A DNA stretch of 64,000 nucleotides from Thalassospira marina (GTDB lineage: Bacteria > Pseudomonadota > Alphaproteobacteria > Rhodospirillales > Thalassospiraceae): contig NZ_CP024199.1 of NCBI RefSeq assembly GCF_002844375.1, positions 3,884,001 to 3,948,000 of the forward strand. Reading direction: 5' to 3'. The position numbers and the translations under genes were made by a program. This document shows positions 44,612 through 52,947 of the stretch, one piece after another. Under the pieces are notes generated by a model. That model was not told the DNA's origin and did no database searches. It saw only the letters and a list, made by a program, of their open reading frames with translations. Numbering within the stretch: position 1 is the first letter of the stretch; every line of letters starts with the position of its first letter.

Positions 44612-45376
44612 ATGAAAACGATGGAAATCAACAAGATCGTCGCCGGAATAATTGTTGCCGTACTTTTGGTTGTGGTCATTGGCAAAATTGGTAGTGCCCT
44701 TGTTCACCCCAAAGAACTGGAAGAACCGGTCTATCCGTTTTCGGATGACCTGATGGCTGCTGCAGATGCACCCGCAGCCGCACCGGAAGAACCTGCCGGG
44801 CCCGAGCCGATCCTGGCGATGCTGGCCGATGCGGATATTGCCGCAGGCGAAAAGGTTTTCAAAAAGTGCGGTTCCTGCCACGACAATACCAATGGCGGCC
44901 CGAATAAAGTTGGCCCGAACCTTTATGGTATCGTAGGCAATGTTGTCGCCCACAAGGATGACTTCAGCTATTCCGACGCAGTTGCCAACCATGGTGGCAA
45001 CTGGGGTTACACCGAACTGAACCATTTCCTGTATTCGCCGAAGGATTACATCCCGGGTACGAAAATGTCGTTTGGTGGTCTGAAAAAGGCATCGGACCGC
45101 GCCAACGTTATCGCGTTCCTTAACAGCATGTCCGATAACCCGCTTCCGGCACCGACCGCTGATGAAATTGCCGCCGAAGAAGGTGGTGATGCCGCCAGCG
45201 CGGAAACCGGCGAAGCCCCGGCTGAAGAAGCAGCCCCGGCAGAAGGTGCCGCTGAAACCAACGACAATGCCGCAGGTGATGCAGCAATGCCGGCCGAAGG
45301 TGGCGCACAGGAAGGTGATGCCGCCAACGACAATGAAGCACCTGCCACCGAAGAAGCACCGGCAGCCGCCCAGTAA
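44612..45376 (+). CDS. Membrane-anchored cytochrome c family protein
   Basis: A 254-residue protein with one N-terminal membrane anchor (about residues 10-30). A class I cytochrome c domain follows: the heme motif CGSCH (Cys86, Cys89, His90) and the axial Met152 in YIPGTKMSF. It resembles CycM-type carriers between bc1 complex and oxidase. Beyond residue 177 a tail of about 75 residues, rich in Ala, Glu and Pro, is added, longer than usual and possibly disordered. The ATG at 44612 or the one three codons later (44621) may be used. Confidence 0.9.
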   Translation: MKTMEINKIVAGIIVAVLLVVVIGKIGSALVHPKELEEPVYPFSDDLMAAADAPAAAPEEPAGPEPILAMLADADIAAGEKVFKKCGSCHDNTNGGPNKVGPNLYGIVGNVVAHKDDFSYSDAVANHGGNWGYTELNHFLYSPKDYIPGTKMSFGGLKKASDRANVIAFLNSMSDNPLPAPTADEIAAEEGGDAASAETGEAPAEEAAPAEGAAETNDNAAGDAAMPAEGGAQEGDAANDNEAPATEEAPAAAQ

Positions 45377-45405
45377 ACAGGCAGCGCCAGTGGTGAAAAA
45401 ATTTT

Positions 45406-45437
45406 GCAGGGGACGGTTTTCCGTCCCCTGCTTTTTT
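45406..45437 (+). terminator. Intrinsic terminator of the cytochrome c gene
   Basis: An 11-bp stem (45406-45416 with 45421-45431, GCAGGGGACGG) with a TTTT loop is followed by TTTTTTG. Confidence 0.92.
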
Positions 45438-45477
45438 GTGGCATAAATCGATTCTTCGCCAAGCATGGGAGCCCGCC

Positions 45478-46260
45478 GTGGACCAGTATGACGCATTCGT
45501 AAAAATCGCCCATCGCCTTGCAGACGCCGCCCGCCCGGTTGTTCGCAAATATTACCGCACGGCAGTTGCTGTTGATGTAAAGGCCGATGCCAGCCCGGTC
45601 ACCATTGCCGATCGCGAGGTCGAAACCGCCATGCGCGCGATTTTGGCCGAAGAATGCCCCGATCACGGTATTCTGGGCGAAGAACATGGCCGCCATAACC
45701 TGGATGCCGAATATGTCTGGGTGCTGGACCCGATTGATGGCACCAAATCCTTTATTGTTGGCAAGCCCAGCTTTGCGACCCTGATTGCGCTTTGCCATAA
45801 CGGCAAACCGGTGCTGGGCATTATTGACCAGGCCATTACCGATGAACGCTGGGTAGGGGTTAGCGGCCGTAAAACCACCTTTAACGGCAACCCCGTTCAA
45901 ACCCGGCAATGCCCGGCCTTGAACCAGGCGATTTTCTTTACCACCGCGCCCGAACTGTTTCGAGGCCCGCAAATTCCGGCTTATGAAGCCATTCGTAACC
46001 AGTGCCGCCAGCCCATGTATGGCGTTGATGCCTATGCCTATGGCCTGACTGCATTGGGACTGGCCGATATTGTGGTTGAAGCCAACCTGCAGGCCTATGA
46101 TTTTTGCGCCCTTGCCCCGGTTGTAGAAGGGGCTGGCGGGGCAATGTGCGACTGGCGCGGCAATGCCCTGACCATGGATAGTGATGGTTGCGTTATCGCA
46201 GCAGGGGATCGTGCCTGCCTGGAACAGGCATTGGAAATTACACGCACGTCACTGCCATAA
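45478..46260 (+). CDS. hisN: Inositol-monophosphatase family, histidinol-phosphatase-like
   Basis: A 260-residue IMPase-fold phosphatase. Metal-binding residues are in GILGEEHG (Glu) and VWVLDPIDGTKSF (Asp pair), with a further Asp in LQAYDFCALAPVVEGAGG. It resembles the HisN-type histidinol-phosphatase of alphaproteobacteria, which dephosphorylates histidinol phosphate, though no his gene is adjacent. I use the GTG at 45478, preceded by GGGAG; ATG at 45436 falls at the upstream terminator. Confidence 0.82.
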   Translation: MDQYDAFVKIAHRLADAARPVVRKYYRTAVAVDVKADASPVTIADREVETAMRAILAEECPDHGILGEEHGRHNLDAEYVWVLDPIDGTKSFIVGKPSFATLIALCHNGKPVLGIIDQAITDERWVGVSGRKTTFNGNPVQTRQCPALNQAIFFTTAPELFRGPQIPAYEAIRNQCRQPMYGVDAYAYGLTALGLADIVVEANLQAYDFCALAPVVEGAGGAMCDWRGNALTMDSDGCVIAAGDRACLEQALEITRTSLP

Positions 46261-46284
46261 ATCGTAACAACAAGGGCGGCGGGA

Positions 46285-47526
46285 ATGCTGGAATGGATTG
46301 CCATTTTGTTCGTCACATCCGGGCTGGTTTACGGCCTGTGGTCGCGGCGCATGCAAAAATTCAACATTTCCTCACCAATGATGATGGTCATGGCCGGGGC
46401 GATTGTCGCCCTGCCCCTGGGCCTGTGGTCGCAGGCCCCGCTGGAACCGCTCAAGAATAATTTCCATTTCGCGCGGGTCTTTTCCGAACTGACCCTGGCC
46501 ATCATTCTGTTTCTTGATGCGGCCATCCTTGACTATCGCAAGGAACGCCCCGCCGTTCGGGTGGCAACACGCCTTTTGGTTATTGGCCTGCCGCTTACGG
46601 TGCTGGCAACATGGGTTGCGGCCTATTACGGCATTGCGCCGGGCATGGGGCTTGTCCCTGCCCTGCTGATTTCGCTGATGGTATCGCCGACCGATGCGGC
46701 ATTAAGCCGCCCAGTGCTGGAAAACCGGCATATTTCATCGCCAGTGCGCCAGGGCATCAATATTGAAAGCGGGCTGAATGACGGGCTGGTCCTGCCGGTT
46801 TTCAGCACTGCCCTTGCAATTGAAGCCGCCCTGAGCGGGCAAAGCACCAATGGCTGGATCACCGAAGCCATCCTTGAAATTCTGATGGGCGCGGGTGTTG
46901 GTATTGCCTGCGGGGTGGTGCTGGGGATGCTGGTAAACCATGCGGTTGCCCGCAACCTGATGATTGACCGGTTTGAACGCCTGTTTGGGGTTCTATCGGC
47001 CCTGCTGATTTTTCTGCTGGCAGAAAAGGCCGGGGGGAATGGCTTTGTCGCGGCCTTTGCCGGTGGCCTTGCCCTTAATATCGCCAGTTCCAAGGTTGCC
47101 GACGTTATCGAAAGCTTTGGCGAGGCCGAAGCCGAACTTCTGACCATGCTGACATTTTTTGTCTTTGGCCTGCTTATTTTGCCATCGGTTTATGAATTGT
47201 GGACCGGTGAAATGATGCTGTTTTCAGCACTTAGCCTGCTGGTTTTGCGCCCGGCCTGTGTCTGGCTTTGCATGATTGGGTCCCCCTATAACCTGGCAGA
47301 AAAACTGTTTATCGGCTGGTTCGGGCCACGCGGGATTGCATCGATCATTTATCTTTTGATCATGGTAACCCTGCTGGGCATTTCCGGATATGAGGCACTG
47401 GTGGCCTGTGTCGCCCTGATCGTCACCATCAGCGTCATTGCCCATGGCATCAGCGCTAGCCCCCTTTCAGAAGCCCTGGCAAAACACACCAAAAAGAAAC
47501 GCCCGGCCGAAGCCGGGCGCCTTTAA
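46285..47526 (+). CDS. CPA1-type cation:proton antiporter
   Basis: A 413-residue antiporter with about twelve hydrophobic segments. The transport-site pair is visible: SPTDAALSRP in one helix and NIESGLNDGLVLPVFS in the next. FAGGLALNIASSKV and GWFGPRGIASIIYLLIMV are typical CPA1 features. It exchanges Na+ or K+ for protons at the inner membrane. It follows hisN by 24 bases, so may be cotranscribed. A stem at 47501-47518 near its stop resembles a weak terminator. Confidence 0.92.
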   Translation: MLEWIAILFVTSGLVYGLWSRRMQKFNISSPMMMVMAGAIVALPLGLWSQAPLEPLKNNFHFARVFSELTLAIILFLDAAILDYRKERPAVRVATRLLVIGLPLTVLATWVAAYYGIAPGMGLVPALLISLMVSPTDAALSRPVLENRHISSPVRQGINIESGLNDGLVLPVFSTALAIEAALSGQSTNGWITEAILEILMGAGVGIACGVVLGMLVNHAVARNLMIDRFERLFGVLSALLIFLLAEKAGGNGFVAAFAGGLALNIASSKVADVIESFGEAEAELLTMLTFFVFGLLILPSVYELWTGEMMLFSALSLLVLRPACVWLCMIGSPYNLAEKLFIGWFGPRGIASIIYLLIMVTLLGISGYEALVACVALIVTISVIAHGISASPLSEALAKHTKKKRPAEAGRL

Positions 47527-47683
47527 CGCCGCTGTTTTGATGCCGGCACGATCTGGCAAAAACAGTTCGCGTTGTGGCGGTACTGCACCTGAAGCAGCCC
47601 GCCCTGCCAGCCTGCATCATGGTTCAAACCGGTTTGGGCCATAATGCAGAACCGCAATTTTATCCGGCGCCGCCGGGTCTTTT

Positions 47684-48424
47684 TCAAAGGCCCCGTTCGC
47701 TGAGTGCAAGGCGCAGGCCAAGGGCCAGAAACACAGCCCCAAGGGCGCGTTGCAGCCATTTGCCAAAACCCGCCCCAAAGCCCGATGCAACATGCTGGCG
47801 CAAACGGGCAGCCGCCATCGCAACCACCAGAACCACCGCCGTTTCCATCACAAAACCGATCATATTAACAATCGTGCCCAGCACCAGAAACTGAAGCGGT
47901 TGATGACCCAGCGCCGGGTTTACGAATTGCGGTAAAAACGCCATGAAAAACAGGGCGACCTTGGGGTTAAATACATCAATCAATACCCCACGCCGCCAGG
48001 CCTGAAACGCACTTGGCCGCGCCCGACCACCAACCGGAAACTCGGTGATGGCGACGGCATCGCCCGCAACATCACTTGCACCGGCATCTGCCCTATCCGG
48101 CCCGTCTTCTTTACGGAAGGTGCCGTAAATCGCGCCAAAACCCAGCCAAGCCAGATAGGCAACCCCCACCCATTTCACGATGGCAAAGGCCAGGGCCGAG
48201 GTCATTAAAATGGCCGAAAGCCCGATTGCGGCAAAAACCACATGCACAAATGCGCCCGAACACACACCCAGACTGGACATAACGCCAATTTTACGCCCAT
48301 GTGCCGCCGCCTGCGCCGAAACAAAGGCAAGGTCCGGCCCCGGCGCGATATTAAGCACCAGGGCGGCCAGCAAAAACGGGCCATAGGCAACAATCAGATC
48401 AACAAGGTGAATAAGGCTGGTCAC
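47684..48424 (-). CDS. LysE/RhtB-family amino-acid exporter
   Basis: A 246-residue exporter with six hydrophobic segments. The N-terminal PFLLAALVLNIAPGPDLAFVSAQAAAHGRKIG pattern is the LysE/RhtB signature. It carries a long polar loop in the middle (about residues 110-150). Start overlaps the dinB gene stop by four bases. Substrate not assigned. Confidence 0.9.
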   Translation of the reverse strand: MTSLIHLVDLIVAYGPFLLAALVLNIAPGPDLAFVSAQAAAHGRKIGVMSSLGVCSGAFVHVVFAAIGLSAILMTSALAFAIVKWVGVAYLAWLGFGAIYGTFRKEDGPDRADAGASDVAGDAVAITEFPVGGRARPSAFQAWRRGVLIDVFNPKVALFFMAFLPQFVNPALGHQPLQFLVLGTIVNMIGFVMETAVVLVVAMAAARLRQHVASGFGAGFGKWLQRALGAVFLALGLRLALSERGL

Positions 48425-48924
48425 TGTGAATATCCTTGCAGACGGGCAAAATAGATCATGTCAATTTCAAGTGACGGGCATCCCGCGCCAATCAACTGAC
48501 TATGCACCTGCCCGCGATGATGGGTTTGATGGTTAAAGACATGGCCCAAAATAACATTTCGCGGCGTGGCGAAGGGCTTCCCGGCAACGTTTTTGTATTG
48601 CACCACGTCGGCAATATCGTCATCCCCCAGCCCATCGACATAGGCGATCAAATCCTCGTCAAAGGCGATACGGGCGGCCTTGTAATCATCAAACAGGGGC
48701 CAGGGCACCTCGTTTAGGGCCATATGGCGAATTTCGCCACGCAGGCGCGCCAGCCACAGGGTATCCCCTACCAGAAGATGGTTCAGCGTTTTGGTAATGG
48801 ACGGGAAAAAGGCTTCGCGCGGCGCATCCAGATCAACCTGTTCAAGGGTTTTGCACGCGGCAATAACATGGTTGTTTGCCCACTGGTTATACCGTGCGAA
48901 CATCTGAAAATACGCTGCATTCAT
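48421..48924 (-). CDS. DinB-family protein
   Basis: A 167-residue four-helix DinB-like protein. The metal-binding His residues appear in FARYNQWANNHVI, at NHLLVGDTLWLARL, and in ILGHVFNHQTHHRGQVHSQL. The family binds nickel or zinc and members are often damage-inducible or detoxifying (thiol S-transferase-like). It is coupled to the downstream LysE exporter by ATGA. Confidence 0.93.
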   Translation of the reverse strand: MNAAYFQMFARYNQWANNHVIAACKTLEQVDLDAPREAFFPSITKTLNHLLVGDTLWLARLRGEIRHMALNEVPWPLFDDYKAARIAFDEDLIAYVDGLGDDDIADVVQYKNVAGKPFATPRNVILGHVFNHQTHHRGQVHSQLIGAGCPSLEIDMIYFARLQGYSQ

Positions 48925-48957
48925 TTCCTTTTTCCTTTCCCGGTCACAAGTATTTCG

Positions 48958-49941
48958 TCACGACGCATCGCCATTGCACGGGCGCGCACCCAGCATGGCC
49001 TTTGCCGGTGCCATCGGCAAATCCATCGCACGATCATTCCCCGAAACTTGCATATCCTGCGTTTTTGCCGCTTTGCGGCGGCGCGTCAGGATAACGACAT
49101 TGCCCACCAGCGTCAGCCCGACACCCAGAATGATGTTGGCATGCCAGACAAAACCTTCGGCAAAGGTGGAAATGGCAAGGGCAACGACGGGAAACATGAC
49201 CGAGCTATAGGCCGCGCGATCCGCGCCAATCCGGCCCAGCAGCGTCAGATAAAACCCGAAACCAAGGATGGAGCCAAAAACCGCCAGATAAACCAGCGCA
49301 ATCAGGAAGGACGGGCTGCTGTCAAAAACAATCGGCTGGCCCGTTGCCAGAATGTAAACCACCAGAAAGACCGAGCCATACATCATGCCATAGGCATTGG
49401 CCTGCATGACCGGAATACCACGCGCCTGATTGCGCGCCGAAACCATATTGCCCAGCGAGGCGATATAGGACGCCAGCAATGACAGAACCAGGGCAAAGCT
49501 TCCGCCTGCGGCAAGGTCAAACTGCGCCAGATCCGGGGCAAAAATAACGCAAATCCCGCCAAGGCCAATAACCGCGCCAATCACGGTGCGCATTTCCGGC
49601 CGACGCTTAAAGAAGATAAAGCCATTAACCATGTTCATGATCACGACGGCAGAAAAGACAACCGCAATCAGGCCGGATGTCAGCTCGGCCTCGGCAATAT
49701 AAAGAAACACGTAATTCAGCGAAAACAGGCACAACCCCATCAGGGCCATAAAGCCATGATCCCGCCGGGAACAACGCATGGGTAATTTACGGATCGCACA
49801 AAAAGCCATCAGCAATAATGCCGCCAGAACAAAGCGATAGGCAACTGCCAGTTCCGGTGTTACCGATAACTGGTATTTGATCGCGATCCAGGTGCTGCCC
49901 CAGATCAGAACAACAGCAGCATATAAACCAATCGGCCCCAT
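48958..49941 (-). CDS. EamA-family DMT transporter
   Basis: A 327-residue exporter with ten hydrophobic segments in two EamA repeats; LYAAVVLIWGSTWIAIKYQL is the family signature at the N-terminus. Start ATG at 49941 has GGGAG eight bases upstream; earlier starts are less likely. It is separated from dinB by only 33 bases, so dinB and lysE may be read from the same transcript. Substrate unknown. Confidence 0.92.
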   Translation of the reverse strand: MGPIGLYAAVVLIWGSTWIAIKYQLSVTPELAVAYRFVLAALLLMAFCAIRKLPMRCSRRDHGFMALMGLCLFSLNYVFLYIAEAELTSGLIAVVFSAVVIMNMVNGFIFFKRRPEMRTVIGAVIGLGGICVIFAPDLAQFDLAAGGSFALVLSLLASYIASLGNMVSARNQARGIPVMQANAYGMMYGSVFLVVYILATGQPIVFDSSPSFLIALVYLAVFGSILGFGFYLTLLGRIGADRAAYSSVMFPVVALAISTFAEGFVWHANIILGVGLTLVGNVVILTRRRKAAKTQDMQVSGNDRAMDLPMAPAKAMLGARPCNGDAS

Positions 49942-50257
49942 GATACATACTCCCATGCAGGTGTTATGCCGGGTATTTACGATCATTCCAGCCTGGTTCT
50001 CAAACCATGATATTTGATCTATTCATTAGCAATACTAATGATAAAGCCCAATCATCCCGGCAACATGCCGCAAAATGCGGCTTTTGAAATTACCCTGGCT
50101 ATGCCCGACGCCGGAAATTGCCGGTTTTTTATGTAAAAACGTCCTGGCTTGTTGGCAGTTGGCCCCCAAACGCATCAACCCCGGCAGGCTGACCCACCGG
50201 GGTTGGTAATAATCGCGGCCTGAATATTCAGGCCCGCAAAGCGAATCGCATCAGGTT

Positions 50258-50998
50258 TTAGAATTCCTGGCTTGTCGGGCGGAACAGAATTTCGTTAATA
50301 TCGACATCTTCGGGCTGGCTGATGGCAAAACTGACGCAGCGGGCGAAGGAATCTGCCGGAATGGCGTATTTATCGTAAAATTCCTGAATGGCCTTTGCGG
50401 TATCCGCCTCGGTCACGCTTGCTGGCAATTCAGTATCGACGGCACCGGGGGAAATGATGGTCGAACGGATATTATAGGCCTTCGCTTCCTGGCGCAGCCC
50501 CTCGGAAATGGTGCGTACCGCGTATTTGGTGGCGGCATAAACCGTACTGCCGGGCCGTACCCGATGCCCGGCAACCGACGACACATTGATGATATGGCCG
50601 CTTTTCTGCTTTTTCATTTGCGGCAGAACAGCAGAAATACCGTACAGCACACCCTTGATATTCACATCGATCATGCGGTCCCATTCATCGATGCGCTGTT
50701 TTTCCAGCAGCGATTGCGGCATCAACCCGGCATTATTAACAATCACGTCGATACGCCCATATTTGGCAATCGCATGATCCACCAGGGCCTGTACCTGTTT
50801 ATGGTCCGTAACATCGGTTTTCACCGCGCAATCGTCATCCAGCCCCAGTTCAGAGGCAAGGGCCTGCATCCGATCAATCCGGCGTGCGCCCAAAACCAGT
50901 TTTGCCCCCTTGGCGGCAAGGTCCCGCGCTGTTGCTTCGCCCAGCCCGCTGCTGGCCCCGGTTATAACGACAACCTTGTCTTTAATTGGATCTGTCAT
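50258..50998 (-). CDS. SDR-family oxidoreductase
   Basis: A 246-residue short-chain dehydrogenase. The NAD(P) loop is VVITGASSGLGEATARDLA (TGxxxGxG), NAG in VIVNNAGLMPQS, and the catalytic Tyr-Lys pair in VYAATKYAVRTISEG, preceded by Ser in NVSSVAGHRV. Probably cytosolic and NADP-dependent by the GARRID loop; substrate unknown. A perfect GGCCTGAATATTCAGGCC palindrome (50217-50234) lies just after the stop. Confidence 0.93.
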   Translation of the reverse strand: MTDPIKDKVVVITGASSGLGEATARDLAAKGAKLVLGARRIDRMQALASELGLDDDCAVKTDVTDHKQVQALVDHAIAKYGRIDVIVNNAGLMPQSLLEKQRIDEWDRMIDVNIKGVLYGISAVLPQMKKQKSGHIINVSSVAGHRVRPGSTVYAATKYAVRTISEGLRQEAKAYNIRSTIISPGAVDTELPASVTEADTAKAIQEFYDKYAIPADSFARCVSFAISQPEDVDINEILFRPTSQEF

Positions 50999-51290
50999 GA
51001 TTTTTTTCCTTTTGAAACCTGGTCGACTTAACGGTTCACGCGCTGCTGCAAATGGGCAGGAAAACGATCACCAACAAAGTTGACTTTCGCCAATGCACCG
51101 GCAATCCCGGCCATTTCGCGCCCATCAAGCCATAGACGGGATTACCTATCGTGAAATGGCAATATCAGAGGGCCCGGCCAAAGATCACCAGCCCCCCACA
51201 AAGACACGCTTGCGTCGCAAAATGTCACTGCCTGCGCATCCGGGCATGGTGGCGTTACACGGCCCATGCCAGATGCCGTTTCAGATGCGC

Positions 51291-51695
51291 TCATTTATGG
51301 TCCGAAAGGTAATCGGTATCGCTGACCTTTTCGAGCCAGTCGACCGGGGAGCCATTAACCGATTCAGCAATGGCGATGTGGGTCATGGCGGTTTTATCGG
51401 TTGCGCCATGCCAGTGCCGTTCACCCGGTTCAAACCAGATGATATCGCCGGGACGAATTTCCTGTTTTGTTTCGCCTTCACGCTGCACCCAGCCCAGACC
51501 GCTGGTCACGATCAGGGTCTGCCCCAGCGGGTGGGTGTGCCAGGCGGTACGTGCACCAGGTTCAAAGGTAACCGTGGCACCGCCAACGCGGGCCGGGTCC
51601 GTTGCCTGAAAGGGGCTGTCGATACGCACCGTGCCGGTAAAATAATCGGCAGGGCCACGAACAGAATCATTGGCGCCAACGCGTGTGATTTTCAT
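51291..51695 (-). CDS. Cupin-domain protein
   Basis: A 134-residue single cupin. The first motif TVTFEPGARTAWHTHPLGQTLIVTSG has the metal-binding His pair, and the second GDIIWFEPGERHWHGATDKT completes the site. Small cupins near LysR regulators often accompany oxidoreductases. The ATG at 51695 follows AAAGG. Divergent from the LysR gene, which probably regulates it. Confidence 0.92.
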   Translation of the reverse strand: MKITRVGANDSVRGPADYFTGTVRIDSPFQATDPARVGGATVTFEPGARTAWHTHPLGQTLIVTSGLGWVQREGETKQEIRPGDIIWFEPGERHWHGATDKTAMTHIAIAESVNGSPVDWLEKVSDTDYLSDHK

Positions 51696-51973
51696 GGGGA
51701 AACCTTTCATCTATCAAATGCCGACAGGCCTGCATCTGCCCATTGGCAGTGATCGCGGGTGAATTTTGCAAATAGCGCGGTAATCTGATTTTCGCGAAGT
51801 GCCGCACTAAACGCCTAAAATGCAATGCACGCTGCCATCCACAAATGCCGAGCAACCTTGCCAAACCTTTTGGCCCGGTGATGTGCCAGTCATGAATTGA
51901 TGATGACCTTACCAGCTTGTTTTATTTTGATTAGACGCTAAATACCGAATGAACTCATATTGGAGATTCATAA

Positions 51974-52888
51974 ATGAAGCGCGAGGAACTGGGCGATCTG
52001 GCAGCATTTCTCGCCGTGGTCGATGAACGAAGCTTCACCCGCGCTGCGGCGGTATTGGGCACGTCACAATCTTCGCTAAGCCATACGGTAAGGCGGCTGG
52101 AAGAACGCTTGGGGCTGCGCCTGCTAAACCGGACCACACGGCGCCTGGAACCAACCGAAGCAGGAGAAAGGCTGGCACAAACCCTGCGCCCGGCATTAGG
52201 TTCAATCGATGACCAGATCGCATCGCTAAGCGAATTTCGCGATAAACCGGCCGGAACGGTGCGTATATCCACCAGTGCCTATGTTGCGCGGAGCATTATC
52301 TGGCCGGTCGTTGAAAAACTGCTGCCCGATTACCCCGATATCAATGTTGAACTAAATGTTGACCAGCGCTTTACCGATATTGTCGCCGAAAAATTTGATG
52401 CGGGCGTGCGCCTTGGCGAAGAAGTCGACAAAGACATGATCGCCACGCGCATCGGCCCGGACGTGCGCATGGCGGTTTATGCCGCACCGGAATATTTCAG
52501 GAAACACGGCATCCCGCAAACACCGCATGACCTGCTGGGACATGACTGCATCAATCTGCGCCTGCCAACATTGGGGGGTCTTTATAGCTGGGAGTTTGAA
52601 AAAAACGGCCGTCCGCTTAATGTCCGGGTCGAAGGGCGCTTAACCTTCAACGATGTTGGCATCATTGTGCAAGCCGCCATAGAAGGGCATGGCATCGCCT
52701 GCACCCCGGAAGACCATGTTATGGAACTTATCGGGCAAAAAAAGCTGCAACGTGTCCTACTGGACTGGTGCCCGCCCTTTCCGGGCTATCACCTGTATTA
52801 TCCCAGCCGCCGCCAGCATTCCCCAGCCTTCAGGGTGATTATGGAGGCCCTGCGCTATCATCCCGAAACCACGAAATCCCGGCGCTAA
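51974..52888 (+). CDS. LysR-family transcriptional regulator
   Basis: A 304-residue LysR protein. The N-terminal helix-turn-helix is DERSFTRAAAVLGTSQSSLSHTVRRLEERLGLRLLNRTTR, followed by a PBP-like effector domain. It is divergent from the cupin gene with a gap of 278 bases, the usual place for its control site. Start ATG follows TGGAG. Effector not readable. Confidence 0.95.
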   Translation: MKREELGDLAAFLAVVDERSFTRAAAVLGTSQSSLSHTVRRLEERLGLRLLNRTTRRLEPTEAGERLAQTLRPALGSIDDQIASLSEFRDKPAGTVRISTSAYVARSIIWPVVEKLLPDYPDINVELNVDQRFTDIVAEKFDAGVRLGEEVDKDMIATRIGPDVRMAVYAAPEYFRKHGIPQTPHDLLGHDCINLRLPTLGGLYSWEFEKNGRPLNVRVEGRLTFNDVGIIVQAAIEGHGIACTPEDHVMELIGQKKLQRVLLDWCPPFPGYHLYYPSRRQHSPAFRVIMEALRYHPETTKSRR

Positions 52889-52947
52889 GCCTGCACGCAC
52901 CAAACAGGCACAGCGAAGTTATCCCCGCTCAATATGCCCGTGCGAAA

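Noticed and set aside
50217..50234. GGCCTGAATATTCAGGCC palindrome after the SDR gene
   Set aside because: Perfect palindrome but without T-run and not in front of a gene; neither a convincing terminator nor operator.
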